From Alphaproteobacteria bacterium (GTDB taxonomy: Bacteria > Pseudomonadota > Alphaproteobacteria > Rhizobiales > Xanthobacteraceae), in the NCBI GenBank assembly GCA_009781045.1, contig WQYW01000037.1, positions 1-37,674 on the forward strand: a stretch of 37,674 nt of DNA, given 5' to 3'. The notes beneath the pieces were generated by a model, which saw nothing but the letters and a program-made list of their open reading frames with translations, had not been told where the DNA came from and made no database searches. Of the stretch, positions 1 through 8,369 are shown in pieces. The stretch's first letter is position 1, and each line of letters starts with the position of its first letter. The translations under genes were made by a program, and so were the position numbers.

Positions 1-55
1 CGAAGCGGATTTCCTCGGCCTTCTTTCGACCAATTGTGCGACCATCAATTTTCAT
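1..55 (-). CDS. IS630-family transposase, N-terminal 18 residues only
   Basis: Eighteen codons are visible, beginning MKIDGRTIGRKKAEEIRF. This resembles the opening of IS630-family transposases of Rhizobiales, which start MKxDGR and run into a helix-turn-helix for binding the element's ends. The gene continues past base 1, so no catalytic DDE residue can be seen. A TATAGT hexamer lies about 15 bases upstream of the start on the same strand and could be its -10 box. The family assignment rests on a short stretch and on the disruption next to it. Confidence 0.45.
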   Translation of the reverse strand, partial: MKIDGRTIGRKKAEEIRF

Positions 56-118
56 AGAACGTACTATACACTAACAGAACATGGAATGCAATAGGGGTCA
101 TCAAAATTATGCACGGAT
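1..118 (-). mobile_element. end of an IS630-like insertion sequence (rest lies off the left edge)
   Basis: A transposase-like start codon at 55 reads leftward out of the window, preceded by about 60 non-coding bases up to the point where the beta-barrel reading frame breaks off (118-123). IS630/Tc1 elements insert at TA dinucleotides and their transposase starts close to the tip. Here TA dinucleotides sit exactly at the junction (TAC TAA on the minus strand). The exact tip and terminal inverted repeat cannot be fixed because the other end is outside the window. The boundary is inference; the reading frame and the abrupt end of the neighbouring gene are seen directly. Confidence 0.5.
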
Positions 119-1269
119 TAGTAGACCAGGAGATTGCCGAAGCTCTGCCCCAGCCGTCCCGCGACCATGCCGATCGACGTCACCCTGTCATGGCAGGTGT
201 AACTCAGCAAATCGGAGGTCGCGCATTTTCCATAGCTGTCGACGTCGGCGGCGCTGACCGCCACTTCCAGTCCGGCCACCCAACTGCCGAACTGGTGATC
301 GACCCCGATCTGGGCACCGCCAAACAGCCTCTCCGCGTTCCCGCTTCCGGGAAAGTCAGCGCCCGAACTGGCAAGCCCGCCGGCGCCGGTCACGCTCCGC
401 CACGCGCTGGCACCGAACGCCCCTCCCGCATGGGCGCCAATGTAAATCCCGCTCCAGTTCACCTGCGGCACAGCCGAGGCCACAATGGGCAGAGCCCTGC
501 CTCCTGGCGGTGGTGAGCCAAGGTGATAGTTGAGCCCCAGCCGGACCATATGCGCATTCTGCCCGATCGCGACATCGGCGGATTGCGCGGACTGGTCGGT
601 CATCGCCTGCCGCGCGCTGCCCAGATCGACATAGCCATATTCGATCTTCGCCGACCAGGCAGGACTGAAGGCATATTCCACGCCCATGCCGGCAATCCAG
701 CCACTTCGTGTCTGCGAACCGGAGAAGACGTTGCTCAGACTCCCGCTGGACATCGTGTGCTCGACAGCGCCCCAGGCAGCTCCCGCCTTGCCATAGAACA
801 GAAGATCCCCGGTGGCATAGCCGAGCCGCCCCGTCAGCGTCACCATGTCGCGGATCCCGGTGGCGCAGGCGAAGAGACCGTTTCCGCAAGACGACACACC
901 ATTGACAACGCCGAAACCCGCGTCCCCTTCGACGCCGATGACGAAGGAGCCGGTCTGGTAGTTATAGCCGATCTGCGCCCCCGCGATCCCGCCACCGTTC
1001 CCACTGCGACCCGGAAACGGGGTGGCGGGCAGGCTCGCCACCAGGGTCCCGCCCTGTTCCCAGGAGTCTGCTCCCGCCAGCGCACCGACATGGCTTCCTA
1101 TATAGAAGCCGGTCCACAGCATCCCCGGCTGCGCGAAGGGTGCCTTCACCGCCAGATCGGCCGCCGACGCAGGGTCAGAGAAGCCCGTGAGCGTGCACAG
1201 CGACGTACTGCCGAGCACCAGCGTCAGCCAAAGCCACCGCGAAAATCCGAAACATCCCGGCACCCTCAT
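118..1269 (-). CDS. outer-membrane beta-barrel protein with duplicated barrel, 3' end truncated
   Basis: This is a porin-like 8-stranded barrel protein of the Omp25/RopB (OMP_b-brl) type for the outer membrane. The start at 1269 is chosen because GGAGG (1277-1281) lies 7 bases upstream; an in-frame ATG at 1296 lacks this. Residues 1-37 form a signal peptide ending ASAA. A first full barrel begins with WTGFYIGSHVGA and ends with the typical MVRLGLNYHLG terminal strand. A second copy then begins with WSGIYIGAHAGG but stops after GRLGQSFGNLLVY, where a normal barrel would continue with further strands. The stop sits at the IS630-like junction, so the second barrel has probably lost its last strands through insertion. 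A full-length single-barrel relative would be about 220-250 residues; this reading frame gives 383. Whether the truncated product is still made or folds is unknown. Confidence 0.75.
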   Translation of the reverse strand: MRVPGCFGFSRWLWLTLVLGSTSLCTLTGFSDPASAADLAVKAPFAQPGMLWTGFYIGSHVGALAGADSWEQGGTLVASLPATPFPGRSGNGGGIAGAQIGYNYQTGSFVIGVEGDAGFGVVNGVSSCGNGLFACATGIRDMVTLTGRLGYATGDLLFYGKAGAAWGAVEHTMSSGSLSNVFSGSQTRSGWIAGMGVEYAFSPAWSAKIEYGYVDLGSARQAMTDQSAQSADVAIGQNAHMVRLGLNYHLGSPPPGGRALPIVASAVPQVNWSGIYIGAHAGGAFGASAWRSVTGAGGLASSGADFPGSGNAERLFGGAQIGVDHQFGSWVAGLEVAVSAADVDSYGKCATSDLLSYTCHDRVTSIGMVAGRLGQSFGNLLVY

Positions 1270-2737
1270 TTCACTTCCTCCCTGACCAACCCGCATCCGG
1301 TCTCAGACCACCCGGGCGGCATCGAACCGCGCAACGCCGCAACCGCCGCGCGCCGCCCGGGGTTCTTCGAGGAGCGTCAAGCGTCAGAGGTTGCGGCAGA
1401 TGGTGCTGCGACGAAGAGTGATGGCGCCTGGGAAATACCGACGTGAGCGCCTTGCGCCCACTGCCACGCTTCTCCCGCACCGCGTCTGTTGAGCTGCGAA
1501 CTCCGGCCTCTGCCCGATCCCCCGACATGGTCTGCCGCCGCCTGCCGTGTTGGCAGAGCCGCAGCAGCCATCCCGATACGCACGACAGATGCGGCAAGGA
1601 CGCCTGTGTTCCCGCAGCCAATGGCCCCCGACACAAGGTCGGAACTCGGGAGCGCCAGGGCGGCGACCGAACGGAGGCGGCACCCTGCCACTTCGAATCG
1701 ACATTGGGCCCTGTAGCGCGGCCGCACACCCACAGGATTGCAGCTGCGGTGCAGCGCAGCGCGTGGACAACCCGATCCAGCACACAGAGCATGGGACGCC
1801 CCAAAAGAAAAACAGTTAGTTTTTAATTAATAGAGATATTTATTATCGATTTACAATCATTACTCGCAATACACCGATGCCCCCCAGGATCCCGAAAGGA
1901 CCAGGCTTCCGCGATCCTGCGCAGCCCCGCGAAACCGGCACTCCGATGAATCCGCTGCCTTTTTCTCCAGGCCTCGCACCTGCGCCATGGCAGAATTTGC
2001 GCACCAACTGTGGAAGTCAGCCACACCCCAGGGCTGCGACGACCGCATCACGTTTTCGTGATCCAGCCTCATTTCTCCCGGTCTCGATCGGCGGCGGTGG
2101 GGATCTTGCGACAATCCGCGCCTTCAGACGGCCGCGTTCAGTCCCGGCAACCCGTGATCGGCACCAAGGGAGAAGGGAGACATGGCGGGCATAGGAAACA
2201 TGGCGGGCAAGGAGAAACTTTCAGGTTTCCTGGCGTGCGGCCGGGTTTTGGACCGCGGGAGTGGGTGGCTGACCTGTTCCCCCCTCGTCAGGATTGCCTG
2301 AAACGAGGCGACCAGACCTGCTGCGGCGCAAACCTGGCGCCAGCCTGAGATTTCGTGGTCGCAACCTGTGGGTCTCGCACGGTTGGGAAGTCGCCAGGAC
2401 GGTGATCCCGACGGCATTTCAGTGGCGAACCGACCATGGGGCGCCTCCCTGTCGGGACGGGCCAGGACAGCGACAGCACGACAGCGGCAGAAGATGGGTT
2501 GCGGAACGGCCGTTCCGTGCCCCTCGCAAGCCAGGTGATTGCGGTCTTCCGCCATCGCACCAGGCTGCCCGACAGCGATCGCCGCTGCTCAATTCGAAAA
2601 GCCGGGTTTCAGCCTGGCGCAGGACGGGGATACCCGGGAAAAACCTTCCGTGCACTGACAACCGGCTTCCACGACGGCAACCAGGCGACACCGCGGCGAT
2701 GCAAGGCTTCTGATTTCACGGGTCCGGCTGGGATCAA
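1270..2737. other. 1.47 kb without a recognisable gene
   Basis: Only overlapping high-GC reading frames with no family resemblance are present. The first 30 bases hold the barrel gene's leader. An AT-rich island lies at 1803-1870, which could hold a promoter, but I see no clear -35/-10 pair. A short direct repeat (ACATGGCGGGCA, two copies about 18 bases apart) lies near 2179-2210. The segment ends in the tRNA-His. Confidence 0.6.
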
Positions 2738-2814
2738 TGGTACAGTTGGGTGGGTTCGAACCACCGACCTCCTGTTCCACAGACAGGCGCTCTAACCAGC
2801 TGAGCTACAACTGC
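2738..2814 (-). tRNA. tRNA-His (GTG anticodon), CCA encoded
   Basis: The cloverleaf reads from GCAGTTG at 2814 (minus strand) with a D-loop AGCTCAGCTGGTTAGAGC, anticodon stem CCTGT/ACAGG enclosing CTGTGGA (anticodon GTG), T-loop GGTTCGAACCC and 3' CAACTGT-A-CCA. The acceptor pairs as G1:U72, then six Watson-Crick pairs, with discriminator A73. The base before G1 is T, so the usual G-1 of tRNA-His is not encoded. This form is known from alphaproteobacteria. The CCA end is encoded at 2738-2740. Confidence 0.97.
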
Positions 2815-3471
2815 ATCGTCCTGCTGCCTCAGAGAGGCGGAGCCGGTTCCTTGGGAAATTAGGTGCAACAGCAGATTTTGACAAGACCAGTATCGACGTG
2901 GCGCCCCCCATTGTCGGATCCGTCCGCTACCGGTTTTTTCAGCCCGCCCTGCCCGAGACACTGGAAAGACACGGGGAAGATGGCGATTCCATCCCCATGG
3001 CAGCGAGCAAGCCATTGTCGTTCAACCTGAAAACGGCAGTCGGCAACCCGTCGTGACGGAAAAAGCCAAGCATTCACATCGCTTTGGGACGGATCCAGCC
3101 ACTCTTGGATCGCCATCCATCAGGTGAACGGGGCGGGTACAAAATCCGGCGTCGAACCAATCTTCCCGCGAAGCTTCGGATCCAACTCACGGATTTGGGC
3201 TCAACGAAAATCTGCGAGAGACGAGGCTGCGCAGACCCGGTCCTCCTGCGCTCCGACGGACAGAGAGTTCCAATGTCGGAGCTTTGGCACCATGGTGCCG
3301 CCCACGAAACGTGCATCGAATGACACCACCTGGTCGCAGCCTGACCGCGGCTGGCAAGATGGAGCCGGTGACGACCAATGCGGCACCCGGATTTCTGTGG
3401 TCCGGGCACATCCGCTGTCCTGCTGCGGCTGGCGCGACAGGATGCACCTTCGGATTGTCTCGCTATGGGAA
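2815..3471. other. intergenic, no gene seen
   Basis: No reading frame here has a recognisable family, ribosome-binding site or conserved motif. The long frame entering the parD remnant begins at 3124, but its first part looks non-coding. Confidence 0.55.
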
Positions 3472-3785
3472 ATGACCTTTCATCCTGTTCAATCCGACCC
3501 TGTACGGGAGGCTGTCCTGCGCCGCTCACAACCGTTCAGCATCACGTTGCCAAACGAAACGGCCCGGATTGTCAAGGACAAGGTGTCGTCCGGTGAACAG
3601 GCCAGCGAGAGCGAGGTGATCCGCGACGGGCTGCGCGCCCCGGGGGGCGCGCGCGCAGCAGGGCCGTTGAGCTGGCTGCGCACAGAAGGGCCTGCGGCAG
3701 ATTGGAAGCCGACCCGTCTCGGGCGCTCCGCGTGGATCAGGTTCGTCAACACCTGGTCGGCAAGCGCAAGCCGGCTTCGAGGTGA
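3472..3785 (+). pseudogene. parD-like antitoxin remnant (CopG/RHH), frameshifted
   Basis: The frame from 3541 reads ITLPNETARIVKDKV followed by SGEQASESEVIRDGLRA, the ribbon-helix-helix DNA-binding part of type II ParD antitoxins. After the GC-rich run at 3632-3660 the frame breaks. A tryptophan-containing segment resembling the middle of ParD appears in the first frame, and the C-terminal part LEADPSRALRVDQVRQHLV appears in another frame, ending at TGA 3783-3785. At least two indels are therefore needed to rebuild the protein. The natural start is unclear; ATG 3472 is in frame but carries extra residues. It sits immediately upstream of a matching parE remnant, so an ancestral parDE operon is likely. 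Confidence 0.75.
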
Positions 3786-4100
3786 TCCATGGCGTTCACG
3801 TCACCCCGGAAGCACCAGCCCATAAACCGGAGGTCAATATTCGACACTGCCACGGTGCGGATCGCACCCCTGCCGGCGGCGCGCACTGTGAACGCCATCC
3901 TGGACTATTGCGAGCCTCTCAAGGCACACCGAAACACCGAAACGCGCACACGCCGGCCACGATGATCTGCGCCCCACTTAAGAACAGTTGGCTGTCGTGG
4001 CCGTGCGACGAATTTGTTCGAGGTCTCGCTGGCGCGCAATGCTACTGTGAGTATCATCGGCATCTTTTACGGCGGTCAGGATTACGGGACGACGTGCGCC
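3786..4100 (+). pseudogene. parE-like toxin remnant (RelE/ParE fold), decayed
   Basis: Fragments of a ParE toxin occur in order but in different frames. They are GVHVTPEA near the start, AILDYCEPL in the middle, a HDDLRP piece near 3959-3980, and a clear C-terminal VSIIGIFYGGQDY around 4046-4085. These match the ParE consensus (LTPEA, AI-YCE-L, RDDLRPGLR, V-I-GIFYGGQDYE). Several indels and lost codons separate them, so no functional toxin can be made. In the ancestral operon the antitoxin end and toxin start would have nearly overlapped, as here. Confidence 0.7.
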
Positions 4101-4266
4101 GTGGCGGGTTGAATTCCGGATCATTTGCCCGCGGCTGGCCACGCCATGCCCTTCTCTGCCTCCAGAGCGGCGGATGTGAATCTGAGAGCACGCCTTTCAG
4201 ATACGCGAAAACCCCAGACCATGCGGTCCGGGGTTCTGTCGCGACATCCGGCGCTGAAAGCTTCAG

Positions 4267-4454
4267 CGTTTCCACCCACGTTCCATTTCTGCAGGCGACG
4301 GACTATGCCCCTTTTTGCCGTTGTCGAGGCCCAGCCGCCTGTCGTGAGGGAGGTATTTCGCCGCAAATGGATGACCATCCCGCCTGGAGAGGTGCAGTTT
4401 TTCCCGGATTTCAAGCCGGGTGCGAGCTGCCTCTGATCCGACCGGGGCAGTTAC
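4267..4454 (+). repeat. dispersed repeat, copy A (188 bp)
   Basis: This stretch aligns with the reverse complement of 27024-27209 over its whole length, with about three quarters identity by hand alignment and only one or two gaps. The best-conserved blocks are CGTTCCATTTCTG near the start, TGCCCCTTTTT, AATGGATGACCATCCCG in the middle and CAGTTAC at the end. One frame reads through both copies, but differences fall in all codon positions. It lies between the parE remnant and the phasin terminus. Confidence 0.75.
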
Positions 4455-4465
4455 CCTGCAGCGGA

Positions 4466-4891
4466 TCAGCCGGTCTTGGTCAGCTTCGAGGCACTGGCCT
4501 TGATCGGCTCGGCGGTCTCGCTGGCAACCCGCTGGGCGATTTCGGTCAGTTCCTTGGCCTGGGCGGAAAAGGTCTCGGCCTGCTTGCGGCTGAAGTTGGT
4601 CCACATCTCAAGTGCCTCGGAAGGCGACTTGATGCTCAGAAGCTCCTGGGTGAAGTCGAGCTTGGAGCTGGTGTTGGCCTTCCAGAACTCCATCAGCTTC
4701 CCTGCATAATCGCTCGCACCCTTGCTCGCGGAATTGAAAACCGCCTCGATGGCGCCATTCTGGCTCTCGGCGGCGTCTCTGAACTTGGCGTAATTCTCTC
4801 GCACCTGCGAGACGCTCTTTTCGGCAAAATTCCGCAGCTGCTCCGGCACCTCGAAGGGGATATTGGTCGAAAAGGGGTCGTTACCCGACAT
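4466..4891 (-). CDS. phasin family protein
   Basis: A 141-residue protein of the phasin_2 type, which coats polyhydroxybutyrate granules in the cytoplasm and controls their size and number. It starts MSGNDPF and continues with PEQLRNFAEKSVSQVRENY, then a long amphipathic helix region with KLMEFWKANT, SPSEALEMWTNF and QAKELTEIAQ, all typical of alphaproteobacterial phasins. There is no signal peptide or membrane segment. The start at 4891 has GAGGAA 5 bases upstream. The gene stands alone, and its leader contains TGC-rich repeats fitting PhaR control. The length is normal for the family and it appears intact. Confidence 0.93.
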   Translation of the reverse strand: MSGNDPFSTNIPFEVPEQLRNFAEKSVSQVRENYAKFRDAAESQNGAIEAVFNSASKGASDYAGKLMEFWKANTSSKLDFTQELLSIKSPSEALEMWTNFSRKQAETFSAQAKELTEIAQRVASETAEPIKASASKLTKTG

Positions 4892-5055
4892 GGTTCTTCC
4901 TCATGATAATGGAATGTTTTTCCGTAGGTTGCTGGAGCAGAGCAGGCTTCGGAAGCTCCCCCCGCCAGGACAGGAACGGGGAGATGGGAAGGAGGGGACG
5001 TTGAAGAAGCGAGAGCATGGCCCTGCGGCAGCGACCAGTTTGTAGCATAATTTCG

Positions 5056-5106
5056 TTGCGCAGCGCAATATTAATTGTGCACCGCAACGCAAAATTGTGC
5101 ACCGCA
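5056..5106 (-). promoter_or_regulatory. candidate PhaR-type operators upstream of phasin
   Basis: Two exact direct repeats AATTGTGCACCGCA lie at 5073-5086 and 5093-5106, 20 bp apart, so on the same face of the helix. On the phasin strand they read TGCGGTGCACAATT. Beside them is the perfect dyad TTGCGCAGCGCAA (5056-5068). TGC-rich repeats of this kind precede phasin and PHB genes in alphaproteobacteria, where the repressor PhaR binds and is released by PHB. The assignment to PhaR is inference; the repeats are seen directly. They lie about 165-215 bases from the phasin start, implying a long leader. Confidence 0.55.
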
Positions 5107-5515
5107 TCATCACCATGGCGTGATTGCGCCTCGCCAATGTGGAAACAGGGCGCAAATCCAGCCTGTTTCGCCAGCATCGGCCCGACCGGGAAGCTCAACC
5201 CGCAGTGGCGGCGTCCGCCAGACCCCCAAGGTGAAGCCGGAAGCCCCGGTTTATCGCCAGCTTCGATCCAATCAGGATGAAAAAGGTCTCTGGAACAGCT
5301 GGCGACCGTTTCCTTCCCCCTCAAGCGGTCATGCAAGAGCTGCCTTGCTGCGAAATTTCCTTGATCCCAAATCCCGCACCACCGCTTTCACGTCAGCCCT
5401 CCGGGACCTCGGGAGCCTCCTTGTGGCCGTGCCGTCCAAATCCGCTATAAGGAGCCCGGCTGCCGCAGGGCGTGGCCCGGATTTTGCGAAAGTTGGGAAA
5501 AAAGTGGGGAAGACG

Positions 5516-6868
5516 ATGAGAGCGGATCTTGCCGCCAGCTACGGTGAAGAGCGGCTGCCTCGATACACCAGCTATCCGACCGCCCCGCATTTCTCGCCCG
5601 CCGTCAACGCCGAGGTCTATGGGCAGTGGCTTGGCGAAATTCCCGCCGGACTCAGCGCCTCGCTCTATCTCCATGTGCCGTTCTGTCGCGAGATGTGCTG
5701 GTACTGCGGCTGCCACACCCAGATCGTACGGCGCGACGATCTGATCGAATCCTACCGCGCAACCCTGGTTGATGAGATTGAACTTGTCGCCGGCCGTATC
5801 GGACGCCGCCTTGCCGTCGACCACATCCATTTCGGTGGCGGCACGCCGACGATCCTCAGCCCGCAGGGACTGGTGGATTTGATGGCACTGATCCGCCGCG
5901 CCTTCGCTCTTCATGGCGACACCGAAATCGCCGTCGAGATTGATCCGCGGACACTGAGCCGTGACATGGTCAACGCCCTGCGCGAGGGCGGCGTCAACCG
6001 CGCCAGCATCGGCGTTCAGAGTTTCGATGCCAGAGTCCAGACCGCCATAAACCGGGTCCAGAGCTTCGAACAGACCAGCGCCGTGACCGCCGATCTGCGC
6101 CAGGCCGGCATCAGCGGTATCAATATCGACCTGATCTACGGCCTGCCGCACCAGACCCTCGACTCCTGCATCAGCACCGTGCGGCAGTGCCTCGACCTGC
6201 AGCCAGAGCGCTTCTCGGTATTCGGCTATGCCCACGTTCCCGGCTTCAAGAAACACCAGAGCAAAATCAGCGAGGCGGATTTGCCCGACAGTCCGGCTCG
6301 TCACCAGCAATCGAGCGCCATTGCCGAGGCGCTGATTGCGGCGGGCTATGTCCAGATCGGGCTCGACCACTTCGCGACCGCCGATGACGCCATGGCGGTG
6401 GCCTTCCACAACCACACGCTGCGGCGCAACTTCCAGGGATACACCACCGATACAAGTGAGGTTCTGCTCGGCTTCGGGGCCAGCGCCATCGGCTGTCTGC
6501 CGCAAGGCTATGTCCAGAACGAGGTCCCGATCGGCGGCTATGCCGAGGCCATCGCCGCAGGCAGGCTGGCGACGGTCAAGGGCCTGAAACTCCATGATGA
6601 CGACCGGCTCCGTGGCGCTATCATCGAACGTATCATGTGCGATTTCGGGGTTGACCTTGATGCCGTCTGCGCCCGCCACAATGTGGCGCCGGAAGCGGTT
6701 CTCGCTTCTGCTCCACGGCTGGAAAACCTCATCCGTGACGGTGTTGTCACCCTCACCGGCAACCGCCTCACGGTTTCTCCCGATTCCCGCTTTCTGCTGC
6801 GCAATGTCGCTGCCGCCTTCGACGCCTATCTCGACAGCTCAAAGCGCCTGCATAGTCGCGCCGTCTGA
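5516..6868 (+). CDS. hemN: oxygen-independent coproporphyrinogen III oxidase
   Basis: HemN is a cytosolic radical-SAM enzyme that converts coproporphyrinogen III to protoporphyrinogen IX when oxygen is scarce. The 450-residue product has the cluster motif C57-x3-C61-x2-C64 followed by C66, matching the HemN arrangement, inside VPFCREMCWYCGCHTQI. Further family landmarks are HIHFGGGTPT, EIDPRTL, RASIGVQSFD and NIDLIYGLPHQT, and a HemN C-terminal domain follows. The start at 5516 gives the normal family length and has GGGGA shortly upstream; the frame stays open much further upstream, but that part does not resemble HemN. It is transcribed away from the phasin gene. I found no good FNR box upstream, although hemN is often under Fnr control in related bacteria. 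Confidence 0.95.
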   Translation: MRADLAASYGEERLPRYTSYPTAPHFSPAVNAEVYGQWLGEIPAGLSASLYLHVPFCREMCWYCGCHTQIVRRDDLIESYRATLVDEIELVAGRIGRRLAVDHIHFGGGTPTILSPQGLVDLMALIRRAFALHGDTEIAVEIDPRTLSRDMVNALREGGVNRASIGVQSFDARVQTAINRVQSFEQTSAVTADLRQAGISGINIDLIYGLPHQTLDSCISTVRQCLDLQPERFSVFGYAHVPGFKKHQSKISEADLPDSPARHQQSSAIAEALIAAGYVQIGLDHFATADDAMAVAFHNHTLRRNFQGYTTDTSEVLLGFGASAIGCLPQGYVQNEVPIGGYAEAIAAGRLATVKGLKLHDDDRLRGAIIERIMCDFGVDLDAVCARHNVAPEAVLASAPRLENLIRDGVVTLTGNRLTVSPDSRFLLRNVAAAFDAYLDSSKRLHSRAV

Positions 6869-8068
6869 GAGCCCCCCTCCAGCCGAAGATGCTCGCCTCC
6901 GGCCTCCTGCAGCAGGCCTTCCAGTGAATCGCGCGCAGGGACCCATCCTGTGAGCGGAGGCAAACCTGCGCCGAACCGCTTTGCAGGGACGCTGGCCGCG
7001 CGATCGCGCGGCACCCATGCCCACAATCGAGACGTTTGTTCGTTCACGACTGCCGAAGGCGCTTCGCCCTTCCCCCCCCTGGCAGCGGGCAGGTCTGCCG
7101 CCGCACTTTGGCAGAAGCTCCGTGTCCTCGCGCCCGCAGGTGATGCGCCGCGCCAGGTAATGACGCGCCGCCCGGGTTGCATCTGCTGCGCGCCTGCCAC
7201 ACTCCCTCAACCTCAGCCCGGATGGAAGAGCGCCGCGCCGTCCTCTCTTCACCTGCCTGCAGCCTCGACCAACAACAGTCCGCGCCGATGACGATTCGCC
7301 GGGACAGAATTGTTGCGAGGCCGCATTTGCCCCTGGAAAGCGCGGCAGACGACAACCACGCTGCCGCCGGCAGCCGGCCCTCCCCCTTCAGGGAGACAAA
7401 CCTCACCTGTCGGGCAGCCTCACCGCCTGCCAGACGACATTGCTGCCTCACAGATATCTTCACCGGTTACACTGAGTTCCAACCATGACGGGCCCTGAAA
7501 AGACCCGCCTCACGGTGCGCGCGCTTTGCGAAATCGCACCTTCCAGAGTTCCCGCCACCTGCACCTGCGCTCGCGCCCCGATCCCTACACCCGGAGTCAT
7601 GCGGCAGCGCACGATGAAACAACGTCGTCCGAGAACCCGAGGGCGGCAGGATGTGACGACGCATGAGTCAAATATTAATTCCTGTTAATCCCGATCGATT
7701 TCAACCTGATTTATCTCATGCCGCCAGCTTGAACATATGGCGAACACATGTCCTTAACCCTTTAACCAAAGGCCGGAAGCGCCTGGAGCTGCAGCCTGTC
7801 GGACACAACCTGTGGTAGATTGTAACCTAATCCACAACCTGCGCTTCAGGATACCGCTCTGCCGATATTGCGAACCCACAAGGAGTTGGGGCAAGGTTGG
7901 CACGACCGAGGCCCTGTTCCCGCACAACTTAATGCCGTAAGGCTTTGAGGACCCGCAGCGGAACCCGGCCCCGCGGGACGCCGTAAGGGGGAACCATGCA
8001 TCAAACTTGCGCCTCAACAAAGAGACCTTCAACGATCCCCTTATCGTTGCATTGGAACGGAGACACTC
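6869..8068. other. 1.2 kb without a recognisable gene
   Basis: Several overlapping frames of 60-140 codons are present but none resembles a family. An AT-rich patch lies at 7665-7770, including TTAACCCTTTAACC at about 7754-7767. The last 300 bases lead into the DUF1858 gene and contain short stems, but I cannot assign a known riboswitch. Confidence 0.5.
8030..8049. promoter_or_regulatory. inverted repeat before DUF1858 gene
   Basis: CAACGAT and ATCGTTG form perfect 7-bp arms around CCCCTT, ending 19 bases before the DUF1858 start codon. It could be an operator or a leader hairpin next to the ribosome-binding site. It does not match the FNR/DNR box (TTGAT-N4-ATCAA). Confidence 0.35.
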
Positions 8069-8266
8069 ATGCATTTCCGATCTGATGATCTCGTCGACGA
8101 CATCATGCGCTCCTCGCCGGACACCATCCGCGCCTTTCTTGAGTTCAAGATGGCATGCGTCGGGTGCCCGGTCGGCTGCTTCCACACCGTTGAGGATGCC
8201 TGCCGGGAACATAATGTTGATTGCGAGTCCTTTCTGAAGGCACTGTGCGGCTGCGTACCTGCCTGA
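8069..8266 (+). CDS. DUF1858 redox disulfide protein
   Basis: A 65-residue protein of the DUF1858 / hybrid-cluster-protein-associated disulfide family (TIGR03980 type). It opens with DDLVDDIMRSSPDTIRAFLEF and then has the diagnostic ACVGCPVGCFHTVEDAC motif. Seven cysteines are present (about 30, 33, 37, 45, 52, 60 and 62), more than the two of the basic CxxC family core, so metal or disulfide chemistry is plausible. The family's exact reaction is not known; it occurs near NO- and hybrid-cluster-related genes. GGAGAC lies 6 bases before the start. It converges on the Crp/Fnr regulator gene at 8370, with NnrS beyond, which suggests a role in nitrosative or anaerobic stress. It is too small to carry another domain. 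Confidence 0.85.
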   Translation: MHFRSDDLVDDIMRSSPDTIRAFLEFKMACVGCPVGCFHTVEDACREHNVDCESFLKALCGCVPA

Positions 8267-8369
8267 CCGACCCGGCACCTTCACCTGGGCGCAGCGCTGC
8301 GACTGTCCCGAAATAGTTTCCCTCTCTCCCGGTTCCGACTGAGGTGCGCGATCATCCCTCGCGCACCAA

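Noticed and set aside
5361..5374. FNR-like half site TTGAT upstream of hemN
   Set aside because: The second half (AATCC) does not match ATCAA; only one arm is good.
7754..7767. TTAACCCTTTAACC as a CtrA site
   Set aside because: The CtrA consensus needs TTAA-N7-TTAA; the spacing here is too short.
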